The notes: generated from the sequence alone by a model not told the origin. A stretch of DNA of 64,000 nucleotides from Limnephilus marmoratus (GCA_917880885.1 OU862909.1:31680405-31744404); one strand, 5' to 3'. Positions 47,920 to 58,190 are shown, counted from the stretch's first letter. Program-made: numbers and translations.

Positions 47920-47976
47920 GTCCATCGGGGATTCCCGGATCGAGACCCGAATACTAACGCTGCGCCACTGGACAAA
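47920..47976 (-). pseudogene. Possible tRNA-derived SINE head fragment
   Basis: The minus strand shows GTCCAGTGGCGCAGCG followed after a plausible gap by GGGTCTCGATCCGGG, resembling Pol III A and B boxes. No tail homologous to the other SINEs was found beside it. Confidence 0.3.
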
Positions 47977-48623
47977 CTGATTGGAGCGAGCGGAACGGAA
48001 GAGCCGATGGAGGAAAGAGAAGAACAAATAGAATGTGAAGTAAAATATGATACAGACGAGGAAGAGATAAGAAATAATATTATGTGAGTGTGAGAACTGA
48101 GAGTTTCGGGTTTTGATCGTAAAATAGGTCGGCTGAGATTGGACGCTTGTTTTATTTCGCCCAGATTAAATGCTCGCTGTAATATTTTGCGCGTATGGAA
48201 AAGTTTAGATTTGTTTTTAATTAAAGATGGTATGTTATCATCGGAAGAATTTTTCTTAAGTATGTATTTTACGGCCATTAATCTGTACCCTAAAACGATA
48301 AATATCAAGAATAAATTTTTCAATGATTTATATGGGTATAAAATTGACTGCGTTTTAACTAATTTATTTATTTAAACGAAGGATTATTACTATGAATGTT
48401 ATATCAACTCAAGATCTTACTCTAACGGGCCGTATATGACCACAATCTCATCTCGAATACCTACATGCGGCGTCGTTTCTCAAATCTTGTATCTTCTATC
48501 TTCTATACATATAAATAAAAATGAATCGCCGAAATGTATGTACGTGCATAACTTCCGAACGACTGCACCAAATTGGATAATTCTTTTTTTTGTGTACATT
48601 ATCGTCAGGGCAAGGCGTGTATA

Positions 48624-48655
48624 AAGAAACGATGAGCTCTGGCATAATAAAATTT
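48624..48655 (+). repeat. 32-bp direct repeat in last senseless intron, left copy
   Basis: AAGAAACGATGAGCTCTGGC plus ATAATAAAATTT, recurring with one change at 49394-49425. Confidence 0.85.
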
Positions 48656-48720
48656 GAATAAATAATTGCATTATGTGGCACGCGAGCTGTTTGAAAACTG
48701 AATGTACCGGGACTGAATGT

Positions 48721-48890
48721 ATGGAAGGCGGGAGGAGGGAGGGGAACTTGAGAGGAGGGTTCGCGGAGCGGGGGAAGCGGGAGAGGGGAGTGGGGAGGGG
48801 GATGGCAGAATCGGAACGCGTGAGGGCAAGGAGATGCGGGAGTGGAAGGGGAGACAGAAGGGGAGCGGGACGAATGGGAAAGGACACGCA
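48721..48890 (+). repeat. Purine-rich GGGA/GGAG tract
   Basis: About 170 bases dominated by G and A on the plus strand (for example GGGAGAGGGGAGTGGGGAGG), with many closely spaced G-runs that could form quadruplexes. The overlapping open frames on both strands are low-complexity and not credible genes. It lies inside a probable dispersed element (48500-48950). Confidence 0.75.
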
Positions 48891-49091
48891 GGGAGAAACA
48901 ATTTCTTTATTAAGTGGCATAGCAACGCATGCCGAGAACTCGCTAGTTAGTAATATTGTAGTTTTTATCAGCTGTTGGTGGTTTATTTACTAAATCGCCG
49001 CGAGGTGATGTACGGTAGTTTCTGATCCCTGTGTTTTATTATATTTAATATTTGCATACAATACACGTAAATTATTTTGATAACTAACTAA

Positions 49092-49249
49092 GGGAACGTA
49101 CCCATACTACGTGACCTGTTTGGGGGGGGGGGTGTCTTCAAAATACCACGCTTGGTACAAATGAGCGGCGGCGGCCTTAGGTTTTTGGTCACCGGGGGGT
49201 GGGGGTTAAAAATTGCAAAAAGTTGGTCACGTAGTATGGGTACGTTCCC
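49092..49249. mobile_element. PIF/Harbinger-like MITE in the last senseless intron
   Basis: Terminal inverted repeats GGGAACGTACCCATACTACG and its reverse complement, flanked by TAA at 49089-49091 and 49250-49252. Interior runs of G match the layout of the MITE at 26914, although the terminal sequences differ. It lies 226 bp upstream of the senseless exon. Confidence 0.8.
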
Positions 49250-49393
49250 TAACTACGGTTTGAATATTGATGATAATGAATATTGCTTCAATGGCAGAAA
49301 ACACTCTTTATATCATGCTTTTGTAATATGTTTTGACGTGTAATTTCATGAACGAATGTTTCCCTCTCTATTTTGGTATCTTTTAGATTAGAT

Positions 49394-49425
49394 AAGAAAC
49401 GATGAGCTCTGGCATAATGAAATTT
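49394..49425 (+). repeat. 32-bp direct repeat in last senseless intron, right copy
   Basis: One-mismatch copy of 48624-48655, about 50 bp upstream of the senseless exon. It is nested between two TCTNTTTTGGTATC strings (49365-49381 and 49427-49441). Confidence 0.85.
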
Positions 49426-49453
49426 CTCTCTTTTGGTATCCAAGACGCAAACC

Positions 49454-49475
49454 TAATTTATTAATTTATTTCCAG
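49454..49475 (+). promoter_or_regulatory. Splice acceptor of the last senseless intron
   Basis: A T-rich tract ends in TTTCCAG directly before the exon. An in-frame TAA at 49454-49456 closes the reading frame just upstream, so the coding sequence cannot extend further 5' and must arrive by splicing. The exon then begins GT GAG AAG, which completes a Gly codon (phase with one base in the upstream exon). Confidence 0.88.
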
Positions 49476-49693
49476 GTGAGAAGCCCCACAAGTGCCAGGT
49501 GTGCGGAAAGGCATTCAGCCAGAGCTCCAACCTGATCACACACTCGCGCAAGCACACCGGCTTCAAGCCCTTCGCCTGCGACCTCTGCGGCCGGGCCTTC
49601 CAGCGCAAGGTGGACCTGCGCCGCCATAAGGAGACCCAGCACACCGAGCTGCGGCCTCTGGGCGCGTTGCCTTCGCAGCCCCCGCCACTCTGA
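49476..49693 (+). CDS. sens: Terminal coding exon of senseless/Gfi1-family zinc-finger transcription factor
   Basis: The exon encodes the last two C2H2 fingers of a Senseless/Gfi1 protein. Finger one ([21 protein letters not shown]) has C-x2-C-x12-H-x3-H spacing. After linker TGFKPFA, finger two ([22 protein letters not shown]) has C-x2-C-x12-H-x4-H spacing. A 16-residue tail ending in PPPL and a TGA stop follow. The residues preceding finger one read GEKPHK, and the Gly codon is split (one base comes from the previous exon), matching the usual HTG/EKP linker. Family knowledge: Senseless is a nuclear DNA-binding factor that promotes sensory-organ precursor fate in insects and is homologous to vertebrate Gfi1. 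The fingers carrying the N-terminal part of the DNA-binding domain and the rest of the protein are not in this window. GC content is much higher than in the surroundings. The assignment to this family is very secure; orthology to sens itself rather than another Gfi1-like copy is inferred. Confidence 0.95.
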
Positions 49694-52400
49694 GGCTGCG
49701 CCCCCTACGATCCCCAGCCCTACTGCCAACAATAATCGAGCTATATTCGATTCAAATCTATCGTAAAACACGCTGGGACTTTAATCAAGATATATTCCAA
49801 ATACAAATTCATTGAAAAATATGCGGGGACTCTAATCAAGATATATTCCATATACAAATTCTCTGAAAAACACGCTGGGACTCTAATCAAGATAATGTAT
49901 CAATATTACCGTATTCAAATTAATTGAAAAAAAATATTGGGATTCTCTTCAAGCTGTTTTCTAAATTCAAATTAATTTAAAAACACGCTGAAACTTTAAT
50001 CAAGCTATATTCAAAATACAAATTCATTGAAAAACAGGCTGGAACTAATTGGCTGTATTCCAAATTTAAATTAATTTTAAAAAACACACTGGAACCCTAA
50101 TAAATCTATATTCTACATTATTTAAGTTTATTGAAAAACATGCTGGATCTCTAATCAACCTACATTCCAAATTCAAACTCATTGAATAAACGCTAGGACT
50201 TTAATCAAGCTCTATTCCAAATTAGAATTTGAAAAGCACGTACCTACTGCCAACAAAATATGTTGGGACGCTATCAAATTTAATTCCAAATACAAATATT
50301 ATAATGTCACTTATTTGAACAGTACCTATCCAGAAACACACTGGGACTCTAATCAAGCTCTTTTCCAAAATCTAATCTTGAAACATTTGAACCACAGATT
50401 TGCAAAGTGCTATTTTGTGATTGATATGCCATGAAAATAAGTGAGTTAGGTACATAAGTATATGGAAATTACTAGACTCTAAAACAGAATTTTGACATGC
50501 ATTAAACGCTATTATTTATTAGAGACTCCCACGACTTGGCAATTATTCTGTTACCACCGGTTAAGAAAACTTTAAAAGAAGAATTCGGACAGATTTATTT
50601 TTTTACTTTTGTGCAAAATTTTATACTTATGAAAAAATCTACTTATTGTCACTGTCAAACATTTCTTAGTCATTATTTTTTTCAAAATCTGTATAATTTT
50701 TTTTTCACTAAGTTGAAATTCTTAACGACAAGATTGAAAAAAATTACTTTTCAGCATTAAATTTTGATAGAAATAATATGTATTGTAATCATTTTGATCA
50801 AACATCCACTTTCCATGAAATTTGCTTTACCGGAACACTATTTTATGGAAATTAAGTTTTTCCCATTCCCATTTCAAAATAAGATTAGACTTTTATATTT
50901 TAGGTACTACCTCCTTTCCAGAAATATCTACCATAAATAATAATTTTATGTTATTTGTTAAGTTTGACCAGAGTCAAATATTGTTGATTGTTTACTAATA
51001 TTATTGAAGAATATACATATTATCACACGAAATTACTTAGATATAATGGGTGCATTTCAAACTTTGTGAATTAGTAAAATCTCTTTTAAAAATTTGGACT
51101 TATTGTTTGCTTTTGCTATGGATTTAGCTCTCATTGGACAAAGAAAGAGAATTATTTAATTGTGTGAAGTTCATTTATAACGACTAAATTTAAGGCGCTT
51201 TTTTCTGTACATAGCGAGTAAATGATTTATTATAACTTAATTCATTATTCACTTACGACAACTTAATTTACTGAATGTATTGAACAAAATTTCATTATTA
51301 ATAACAACGTTTAAAAAATGCACCCCTGATCTCTTATTGAACATTCAACGACGATGTTTGTTAATAATCATAATGTAAATAATAAACACTTTCTTTATGT
51401 TATTATTTAATGTTTTGTAAATATTTGAAAGTAATTGTTTTTCCATTAATTTTGAAGATTATAGTTGTTTTTAATATTATATCATTTCATTGCCAAAGAT
51501 CTTTACCTGATAAAAATATTGATTAAGTCTCATAAATTTTATTTATTTTCGAGAATATTTATAATTTTAACTTCTAGTCACTTAACCGAGAATTATTAAA
51601 TTTATTTTTGTAAATAACTTTACAAAGCGAAACCTTACATATCATCAACACACACAAAATTGCTAATTTCGGTTGTCCGTGAGTCCTGCGTAACTCTGGT
51701 TCATTTAACTCAAATTTTATTTGAATTTAAGTGTCATTTTCAAAATTGAACCGAATCAGTGAGGAATTCATACAAGCGATCTCTAATATAATATTTTGAA
51801 CAGAAATTTTTTTTGTCATTTTCAGAATTAAAACTGATTTGCCAAGGATTCACACTATACCATGATTTTTCACGGGTCTGCACCAGTTCAATATTATAAT
51901 TCACAATATTTTTTATTTATTTTTACCGTTACGAGATTACTGTTTTTAGGAAAAGTATGAAATTGAAAGTGTTTTAGTTTTTCTAAGAAAAATCAATTCC
52001 ATTTACCTACATTTCCATATAAGTATTAATCATGTAAACCTACACATTTTTCGATTTCAACGCACAATTTGTGTAATTCCGATTATTTTGAAGACTTTAA
52101 GTTATTTAATGTACTGAATTGTAAAACCTAACCATAAATCCATTGTCGAAATGTAAATATAGATATAATAAATAATTATTAAGACTTAAGAAATAATGTA
52201 TAAACCGTACTGTAATTTTCTATCGTCTCAATGTGCAATTTTGTCTTAGGGAAATAATAACTATAAAATTGTTAAAGGTTTTTTTCGCTGTAAAAAGAAA
52301 AATAGTTATAAATTGAAAATATTATCTAATTAAATTGTATGTATGGATGTTATGTATATTTATTGTGACAACTCTTGTATCATACTAAACTGATGTTTTT
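49694..52400 (+). other. Putative senseless 3' UTR and proximal downstream DNA
   Basis: The DNA after the TGA has no recognisable coding sequence. Its first 700 bases are the minisatellite described separately. The stretch from about 50400 to 52400 is AT-rich and lacks the dispersed families that fill the rest of the window, which would suit a long 3' UTR. AATAAA hexamers occur at 50185-50190 and 52167-52172. Four copies of TGTAAATA lie at 51374, 51416, 51609 and 52152. The true transcript end cannot be decided from the sequence alone. Confidence 0.4.
49733..50375 (+). repeat. Decayed minisatellite, about 10 units of 50-60 bp, directly after the senseless stop
   Basis: A degenerate tandem repeat whose unit reads roughly GGGACTCTAATCAAG, then CTATATTCCAAATTCAAA, then TTCATTGAAAAACACGCT. 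Successive copies start near 49775, 49838, 49886, 49948, 49990, 50040, 50092, 50154, 50204 and 50340. Copies differ by many substitutions and small indels, so the array is old. It begins 40 bases after the stop codon and would be transcribed within the 3' UTR. Confidence 0.85.
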
Positions 52401-52555
52401 TTTTCAATCTGACACGAATACTCAATATAATAGACAAATCGAAAAATATAAACCATTTGTTTTACTCAATGACCCTTAAAAAAACTTTCTTGAACAAAAC
52501 AGGAACCTTCTTCTAACGGAATTTTTCGATTTCCTGGTGAACGGGACATAGAACA

Positions 52556-52817
52556 ATTTTTTGTATTTCTTGGGCATTAACTATGTAACAATTTCTAGAC
52601 ATTTTGTTTTTTAAAGAGTTTTATTAAATGTACATTTGTTACTTAAATTTAAATTTTTTCCGCGACCGGTTTCGATACAACCGTATCATTCACGAGCAGA
52701 ATTAAAACTAATTTAATTCTGCTCGTGAATGATACGGTTGTATCGAAACCGGTCGCGGAAAAAATTTAAATTTAAGTAACAAATGTACATTTAATAAAAC
52801 TCTTTAAAAAACAAAAA
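52556..52817. mobile_element. Perfect palindromic element with 105-bp arms
   Basis: Arms 52602-52706 and 52712-52816 are exact reverse complements around a 5-nt spacer. The element is bounded by GGGACATAGAACA at 52543-52555 and 52818-52830, a likely target duplication. Each arm contains GATACGGTTGTATC followed directly by GAAAC on one strand, resembling helix II plus the second conserved box of a hammerhead. The first box (TGAATGA) is not canonical. It is probably a head-to-head pair of terminal repeats of a Penelope-like or similar element. Confidence 0.75.
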
Positions 52818-52830
52818 GGGACATAGAACA

Positions 52831-53255
52831 TTTGGTTTGCAGGTAGAAGAATTACACTAACACCAAAGATATTCTATTTTTATATTTCAATATCTTTGAC
52901 TAACACAAGTAGGTTTCTTTTCTGTGGGTATTTATAAATTTGATCAATTATGATGCTGTACGTACCGTTGATTGTGCAGTTTGCAACCATTCGCTGAAGA
53001 GCTTCTTGATGCACTACAACAAATTTAAATTTATTTATAAATATACCATAAACACTGATTAAATGTCACAAAATCATAGTTAAAAAATAAAAAAAGAGTA
53101 AAACAGTTCATTTTGACATTTGATTGAGAAATGACACCACAGATATAATTTCGTATACTCAGTCATGGTGTTGTTGTCGACATTCGAGTAGTGCGTGGTG
53201 TTTCGTTATGTCGAGGAATAGCTTTAACCACCCCTTAAATACAGCAGTTTGATGT
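52831..53255. other. No gene recognised
   Basis: A small hairpin AAAGATATT/AATATCTTT lies at 52864-52900; otherwise AT-rich. Confidence 0.45.
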
Positions 53256-53257
53256 CT

Positions 53258-53561
53258 GGGGAGAACAAGTGCTCCCGTCTGAAGCCAATGAGTCTATGTC
53301 TATGGTATCCCAAATTGGGGTATGTTGTTAGGCTGAAGGTGATGGGAAGCGGAAGAAGATGGGCAGAGGAAGGTGGAGAAGTACCTGGCTAATCAAATCT
53401 GGTCACCAACCACGTCAAAAGCTTCAAGTAACGTTTAAATTCTGAGTGGTGGTCTTATACCAGGGCGACGCTGGGAGTAGCTTCTACTCTGAAACCTGCC
53501 GCATATATGTTATTTTTATTTTTAAATTTATCAATTGTGTAATAACACAAATTAATTAAGA
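53258..53561 (-). mobile_element. tRNA-derived SINE (long family), head missing
   Basis: The body and tail of the family are present on the minus strand, stopping at the AATTTGTGTTATTACACAAT segment. The tRNA head is absent. Confidence 0.75.
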
Positions 53562-54036
53562 TGAAGTCATAGTAAATAATGCAAAATCATATGTTTTTGT
53601 TTTGAAAATTTGATCGCTTAGAAGTATTGTAGATGCTTCAATTAAATACTGCGTGTAGAACATACCTTGGCCCTTAAAAATATCGGTCATTTTTTTTATA
53701 AGTTTTATAATAAGCCTATAAAAAAATAAAGTATGAGGTCTAAAAAACACACTTTCAAGTCCAAACTCTCCTATTTATAAACCCCTTTTCGGATATGGTT
53801 TTATGTGTAATGTGGAAAATTCAGTTTATTTTATAATAATCGCAAAAAAAGTTGATATTTACACCCAATCTTCCCAAAATAAAATAAAACATGCATTTTC
53901 GCGTTGATATTTTACAATACGGCCGCTAGTCGACGAATTCGGTTATTCAAAGTGACCCCTATGGCGTCCACCGAAGAACTACTGTCTACAGCACAGTAGT
54001 GAACTAGTGGATCGCCTTAATTAAAATTTATTAGCA

Positions 54037-54105
54037 CTTGCCGAAATTTGAGCCCGTAACCTTCGAATTGCTAGTCGCTTTACCCCTGTACCACGGAGGC
54101 CTGAT
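54037..54105 (-). mobile_element. tRNA-derived SINE head of a second type
   Basis: On the minus strand CCTCCGTGGTACAGGGGTAAAGC gives an A-box-like start, and GGGCTCAAATTTC a diverged B box. Downstream on the same strand comes AAGGCGATCCACTAGT, a core shared with the tandem pair at 33492-33928. Confidence 0.5.
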
Positions 54106-54609
54106 AAATGGTCTCACTGGCGAGTATTATGTGTACAAGGACGTGTCACGGGACGACTGCAGTCTGTCAAAAAGATGGGTAAGAATGTTTGAAGTCATCA
54201 AAATGTGTATTTGACTCATTTGAAGTAACTTAATCCATAGAACATCAGACATATTGAATATCCTGTACCAATTGTACCGATAGAGGTTAGGCAAGATATG
54301 CTCGCTAGGGACATTTTAGTAACATCGAAAACCAAATTATAGAATAAATAGTTGCATAGTAACATACAAAATAATAACATATTACATTCTCCATGACAAG
54401 AAAAGGGATAATTGACATGCGTGTGATTGACTTTCATGATGATTTTCGCCATTGTTCAGAACAAAGATTAAGATTTTTTTTCAGCCTTTTCGTTCTGAAA
54501 AGTAAAAAAAAATACTAATGGATGCCAAGTAAAGTGACACGTTTCCCAAAAGAGCATCAATTTCGTAGCCTAACCTAGAAGAGGTTAGTTAACCGTTTCT
54601 GTGCCAAGA

Positions 54610-54690
54610 GCGAGATATCTCGCATTATTGGCCGTGCCCAGCAGGCCGGCCATAGAAAAATAGCGAGTTATCTCGCTATTTTTTGAGCAA
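54610..54690. repeat. Cluster of GCGAG palindromes
   Basis: GCGAGATATCTCGC is a perfect 14-bp palindrome. AATAGCGAGTTATCTCGCTATT-type DNA forms a second hairpin, and AGGCCGGCC lies between them. A T-rich tract with runs of more than 20 T follows at 54690-54740. Confidence 0.75.
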
Positions 54691-55125
54691 GATTTTTTTT
54701 AATTTTTTTTTTTTTTTTTTTTTTTATTTCTTATTTTTTTTTTCAAGATTTTCGCTAAGTCATTTAAATATCCTTTCAAGGTGTAATGTTTTTAATTTAT
54801 AAAAATAAGATTTAAAAATGATTTATTTTGATTAAAAATTCATGGCCTGCTGTTCACAGCAACACTCCTACATTCTGGCATTTAAAAGGTTTTAAAGATC
54901 CTGAAGAAATGAATATAATATAAGGTCGACACCGCAATTGCAGTGCTTGCATTCTATGTAACTAGCCTTATTATAGAACTGAACCTGGCGTTAACCACTT
55001 GGCCTTAACCTATCTGGCGTTAACCACTTGAGTCACGTAGTACCGTGTTTCTAACGAAACATCAAAAACTGTTGAGTCACGTTGTGCTGTATCGGTCACC
55101 AAATGACACGCCCTCAAAACACTAG

Positions 55126-55450
55126 TTTTTTTTTAACATGAGCTCCTCACCTGAGGAAAATGATTTCCCTCAGGATCTGTCGTCTTTGGGGAAGCTGTGG
55201 GGAGGTTTTTTTTTACAGGAAGGAGAGGGGGGTTCTTGGAAAGAAAAATGTTTAAGGGGTGGGTGGAATCTGGGGTTCAGTGTGTCCTGGTTATCCGCCT
55301 CCAAGACCTATACAAACCTCACCCCATGAACCCGGGCACCCCCGCTAATTCATCACCAAACTTAGCGAACCACTTGGGGTGACTTATGGCAGAGGTGTTG
55401 GTTATCCAATAAAGGTTCCCGGGGCGGCGGTACCCATTCCCGCCTCCCAA
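55126..55450 (-). mobile_element. Family A retroposon, internal deletion
   Basis: Reverse-complement copy with a T run at 55126 and an intact head (GGCGGCGGTACCCATTCCCGCCTCCC). About 120 bp is missing near 55290. Confidence 0.78.
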
Positions 55451-55454
55451 AGTT

Positions 55455-56840
55455 CTATCTTCTTTTCCATTGTGGTCAGACGTATGTTGTAAACATTTTT
55501 AGAAAGAGAGAACACCAAGCTTTATCTTTGCATTTAAAAGTTTACGATATTATATGGATATCTTAAAAAAGTTTTAATTGAATATCAAGCGGAAATATTT
55601 TTTAATATATCTTTAATATAATAGATTTTTTATATAACATGAAATTATATTGTCTAGCTCCGAGGAGTTTAAACAAGAGAGAAATCATTTTATTAGTTTA
55701 CCATTTCCATGGAAATATGTATACTTACAATTAATTATATAAATAGCATTGCACCTGAAAATATTTGATATCATTCTGATGAATTCTTTTTAGCGTTTCG
55801 ATAATATGGTATAATCATTTCAAATATCCCTTATTTGAGAGATCACCTAAGTGCAATGTGTGAAAAAGTTTAAACTTGGCCAAAACCATTTTCAAACAGT
55901 CACCAAGAAGTGTACAGGACGCATAGGTAGGTACATAAAAAATATTATTATTTTAAATGAATGTCTTTTTTTTTAAATTTGGTTGCTAGATAATAAATAA
56001 TAAGTAATAAACAGAAAAATAATATTCGCCACTTGAAATGAGTTCATAAGAATTCGTGTCACCTAACTGTAATAAATTCATCATCATTGCCTAATTGACT
56101 CAAAGTTTCATTAATAATCAAAAATAATGAAATCGTTTTAATTTGCCAAAGCTTTTGCGAGGACATTCGAATCTACCCATACTTCTAGGGGCCTGGTAGC
56201 TAGGATTATAGAAAAGTAGAACATTTGTGTCATCATGAAGCGATCATAGAATATCAAGCAGTAATTTAATAAGGTTACAAAATTTCAAATATGATAATCT
56301 TTTAAATTTGAGAATGCGATTCCACAATTATCTTACTTTTTGTGATTAATTATAATATGCATTTTATCCTGCACACATGAAAATAAATAAAAAACGCTTT
56401 TTTGTACTTTTCTTCCAAAATGTTTTTATAACTATTATTTTTATTATTGGTAATTTTTATGCCAATGTTGCTGATATTTTTAATATTTTCTTATTAAAAT
56501 ACAAGGCTCTACTTATCAAACATTTCAACCATACGTATTTTAATAACGTTACTACATAACAAGTTTTTTATTTCATTGTATCCTTTTAAAGTTTTCATTA
56601 GTTTTTAGAATTTTTTTCTCTTTTTCTCTTGTTATGAGAAATAAAAAAAAAATCTTTCTTAACTGTACTATGACTGTTTAAAAATATTAAATAAACACAT
56701 GTTTATAAATGGCACTTTGTGCCGTAAATTTTAAATAAATAAATAACTACGTCCCTACGTAATATTATATTCAAATTCAAACGAACTGAACATCTCACTT
56801 GTCTCAGAATACGTTACATTCAAACGACAGTATAATAGAT
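55455..56840. other. AT-rich DNA, nothing recognised
   Basis: No repeat family match; the frame at 56377-56559 is Phe/Ile/Asn-rich and likely chance. Confidence 0.5.
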
Positions 56841-56844
56841 ATGA

Positions 56845-56985
56845 TTTAAGATATTCACGGCCAAAAGTATTATCGTGATTGATTTTTGGGGTATTTTGCC
56901 GTGTTGCGCTACCTCTTTCTTTAGACAATGTTTGGTCAGCATTACAATGTCCATCTTCAGATTACATATCTGCCCTGATAAGACA
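56845..56985 (-). mobile_element. Penelope-like terminal repeat, diverged
   Basis: Contains ATTCACGGCCAAAAGTATTA, GGGGTATTTTGCCGTGTTGC and GTCCATCTTCAGATTAC in family order. The GAAAC box is changed (CAATGTTTGGTC on the plus strand). Confidence 0.6.
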
Positions 56986-56999
56986 ATATCATAATTTAC

Positions 57000-58190
57000 A
57001 ATCGGTTGTACCAAATGAATAAATAAAAAAGTATATATTCTTACGGCAGTTTTATGCTGGCTACTTACTACAACAAACATTAATAATATTTGGATGATTT
57101 ATATAGCGCCGTTTTTGTGAAAAATCACCTCAAGGGCAATAAATTAATATATTTTTATCGCTTTGTTTTGTGGAGTCTGGCAAAATCAAAATCCCTTAAT
57201 TCACCATTCGATTTAATCTCTTTATACTATCGGAATGTGATTCTGTGTGATATTACATGTAAAAAAATACACATAACTTTTTTCTAAATTCCAACGTTTT
57301 GGTAGTTTTCAGGAAAAAAAAATTAAGTTGGTTTTTTGAAAAAAATAAATTCTTAGGAAAAATATTGTTGTACAAGCAAAAACAATGAAATGTCAAAAAT
57401 ATTTTGTTTATCTTTTTTACTTCTATAACAGTGAAATCACCTCCTTCACACCGTACTTCAACACTTTTTACAAAATTGCTTAGATCATGAGTATTTGTTA
57501 GTTTCTGAGGTGGAATTGCATTCTGCAGATTTGCTTTCAATTCAATGATTTGTAAGGATTTTTTACCTTTTCTGGGGGGTGATGATTAGAATATTGACTT
57601 GAAACTGCGAGTATTCAGAAAAATGAAATGACCTATTTCGTAGATTCTCGATAAGTATTTCATCGCGGGTACACCTGCGCGTGCCACATCAAACAAAGTT
57701 CGGCCGAACGTGATGATATTAATTTAATTTTCAAATTACTCAAAGAGTCGTGCGCTCTATTCATTGTATCAAGGCGGGGGTCGCTAACAAATGGAGTCTC
57801 TCGCAAGACACTCTTCCTCTTCCCCTTCCTTTCTATTCTAATCTTACTTCCACTCATACCACTTCCTACAGGGATAAGATTCCAAACTACAAAACACCAA
57901 AAATTGAAATGAAGCAAGCAAATTTTACAATCACATAAAAAGGGAAAAATCATCACACCCAGGACATAAAATTAAGGTTATAATAATGCTCAAGTTTGTC
58001 TTCATGATAATTTCATTATTGCCTACATAGAAAAATGTACGTAATAAAATCATCTTTGACTCTAAGTCAGCAAACAATGAAAAAAAACTTGCATTATAAA
58101 GGTGTTCGAAAATTGGAACATCTTTAATTTAACACAAGTATTACAGTGAGTTTTTGATCCAGTTTTTCTACATATTGCCTCTGTGCTTTT
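57000..58190. other. No gene recognised
   Basis: 57690-57850 is mildly GC-rich with frames on both strands but no domain. Confidence 0.45.

Larger units (their letters stand above)
48500..48950 (+). mobile_element. Probable non-autonomous dispersed element
   Basis: The left part ATGTACGTGCATAACTTCCG with GACTGCACCAAATTGGATAA, a G-rich centre, and the right end GCCGAGAACTCGCTAGT resemble a widespread arthropod repeat type. The class (Helitron-like or RTE-associated) cannot be settled here, and no terminal duplications were seen. Confidence 0.35.

Noticed and set aside
47901..48323. 140-codon minus-strand open frame
   Set aside because: Ser/Leu-rich, with no domain; it crosses a tRNA-like relic and has no splice or promoter support.
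48480..48993. Overlapping 77-146-codon frames on both strands
   Set aside because: They are generated by the purine-rich tract and are low-complexity.
49453..49771. Minus-strand frames over the senseless exon
   Set aside because: They are antisense shadows of the zinc-finger coding sequence.
53925..54010. Polylinker-like strings (GGCCGCTAGTCGACGAATTC and ACTAGTGGATC)
   Set aside because: They look like cloning-vector sites, but ACTAGTGGATC also occurs twice at 33.7-33.9 kb inside a diverged native repeat, and the surroundings are not vector sequence.
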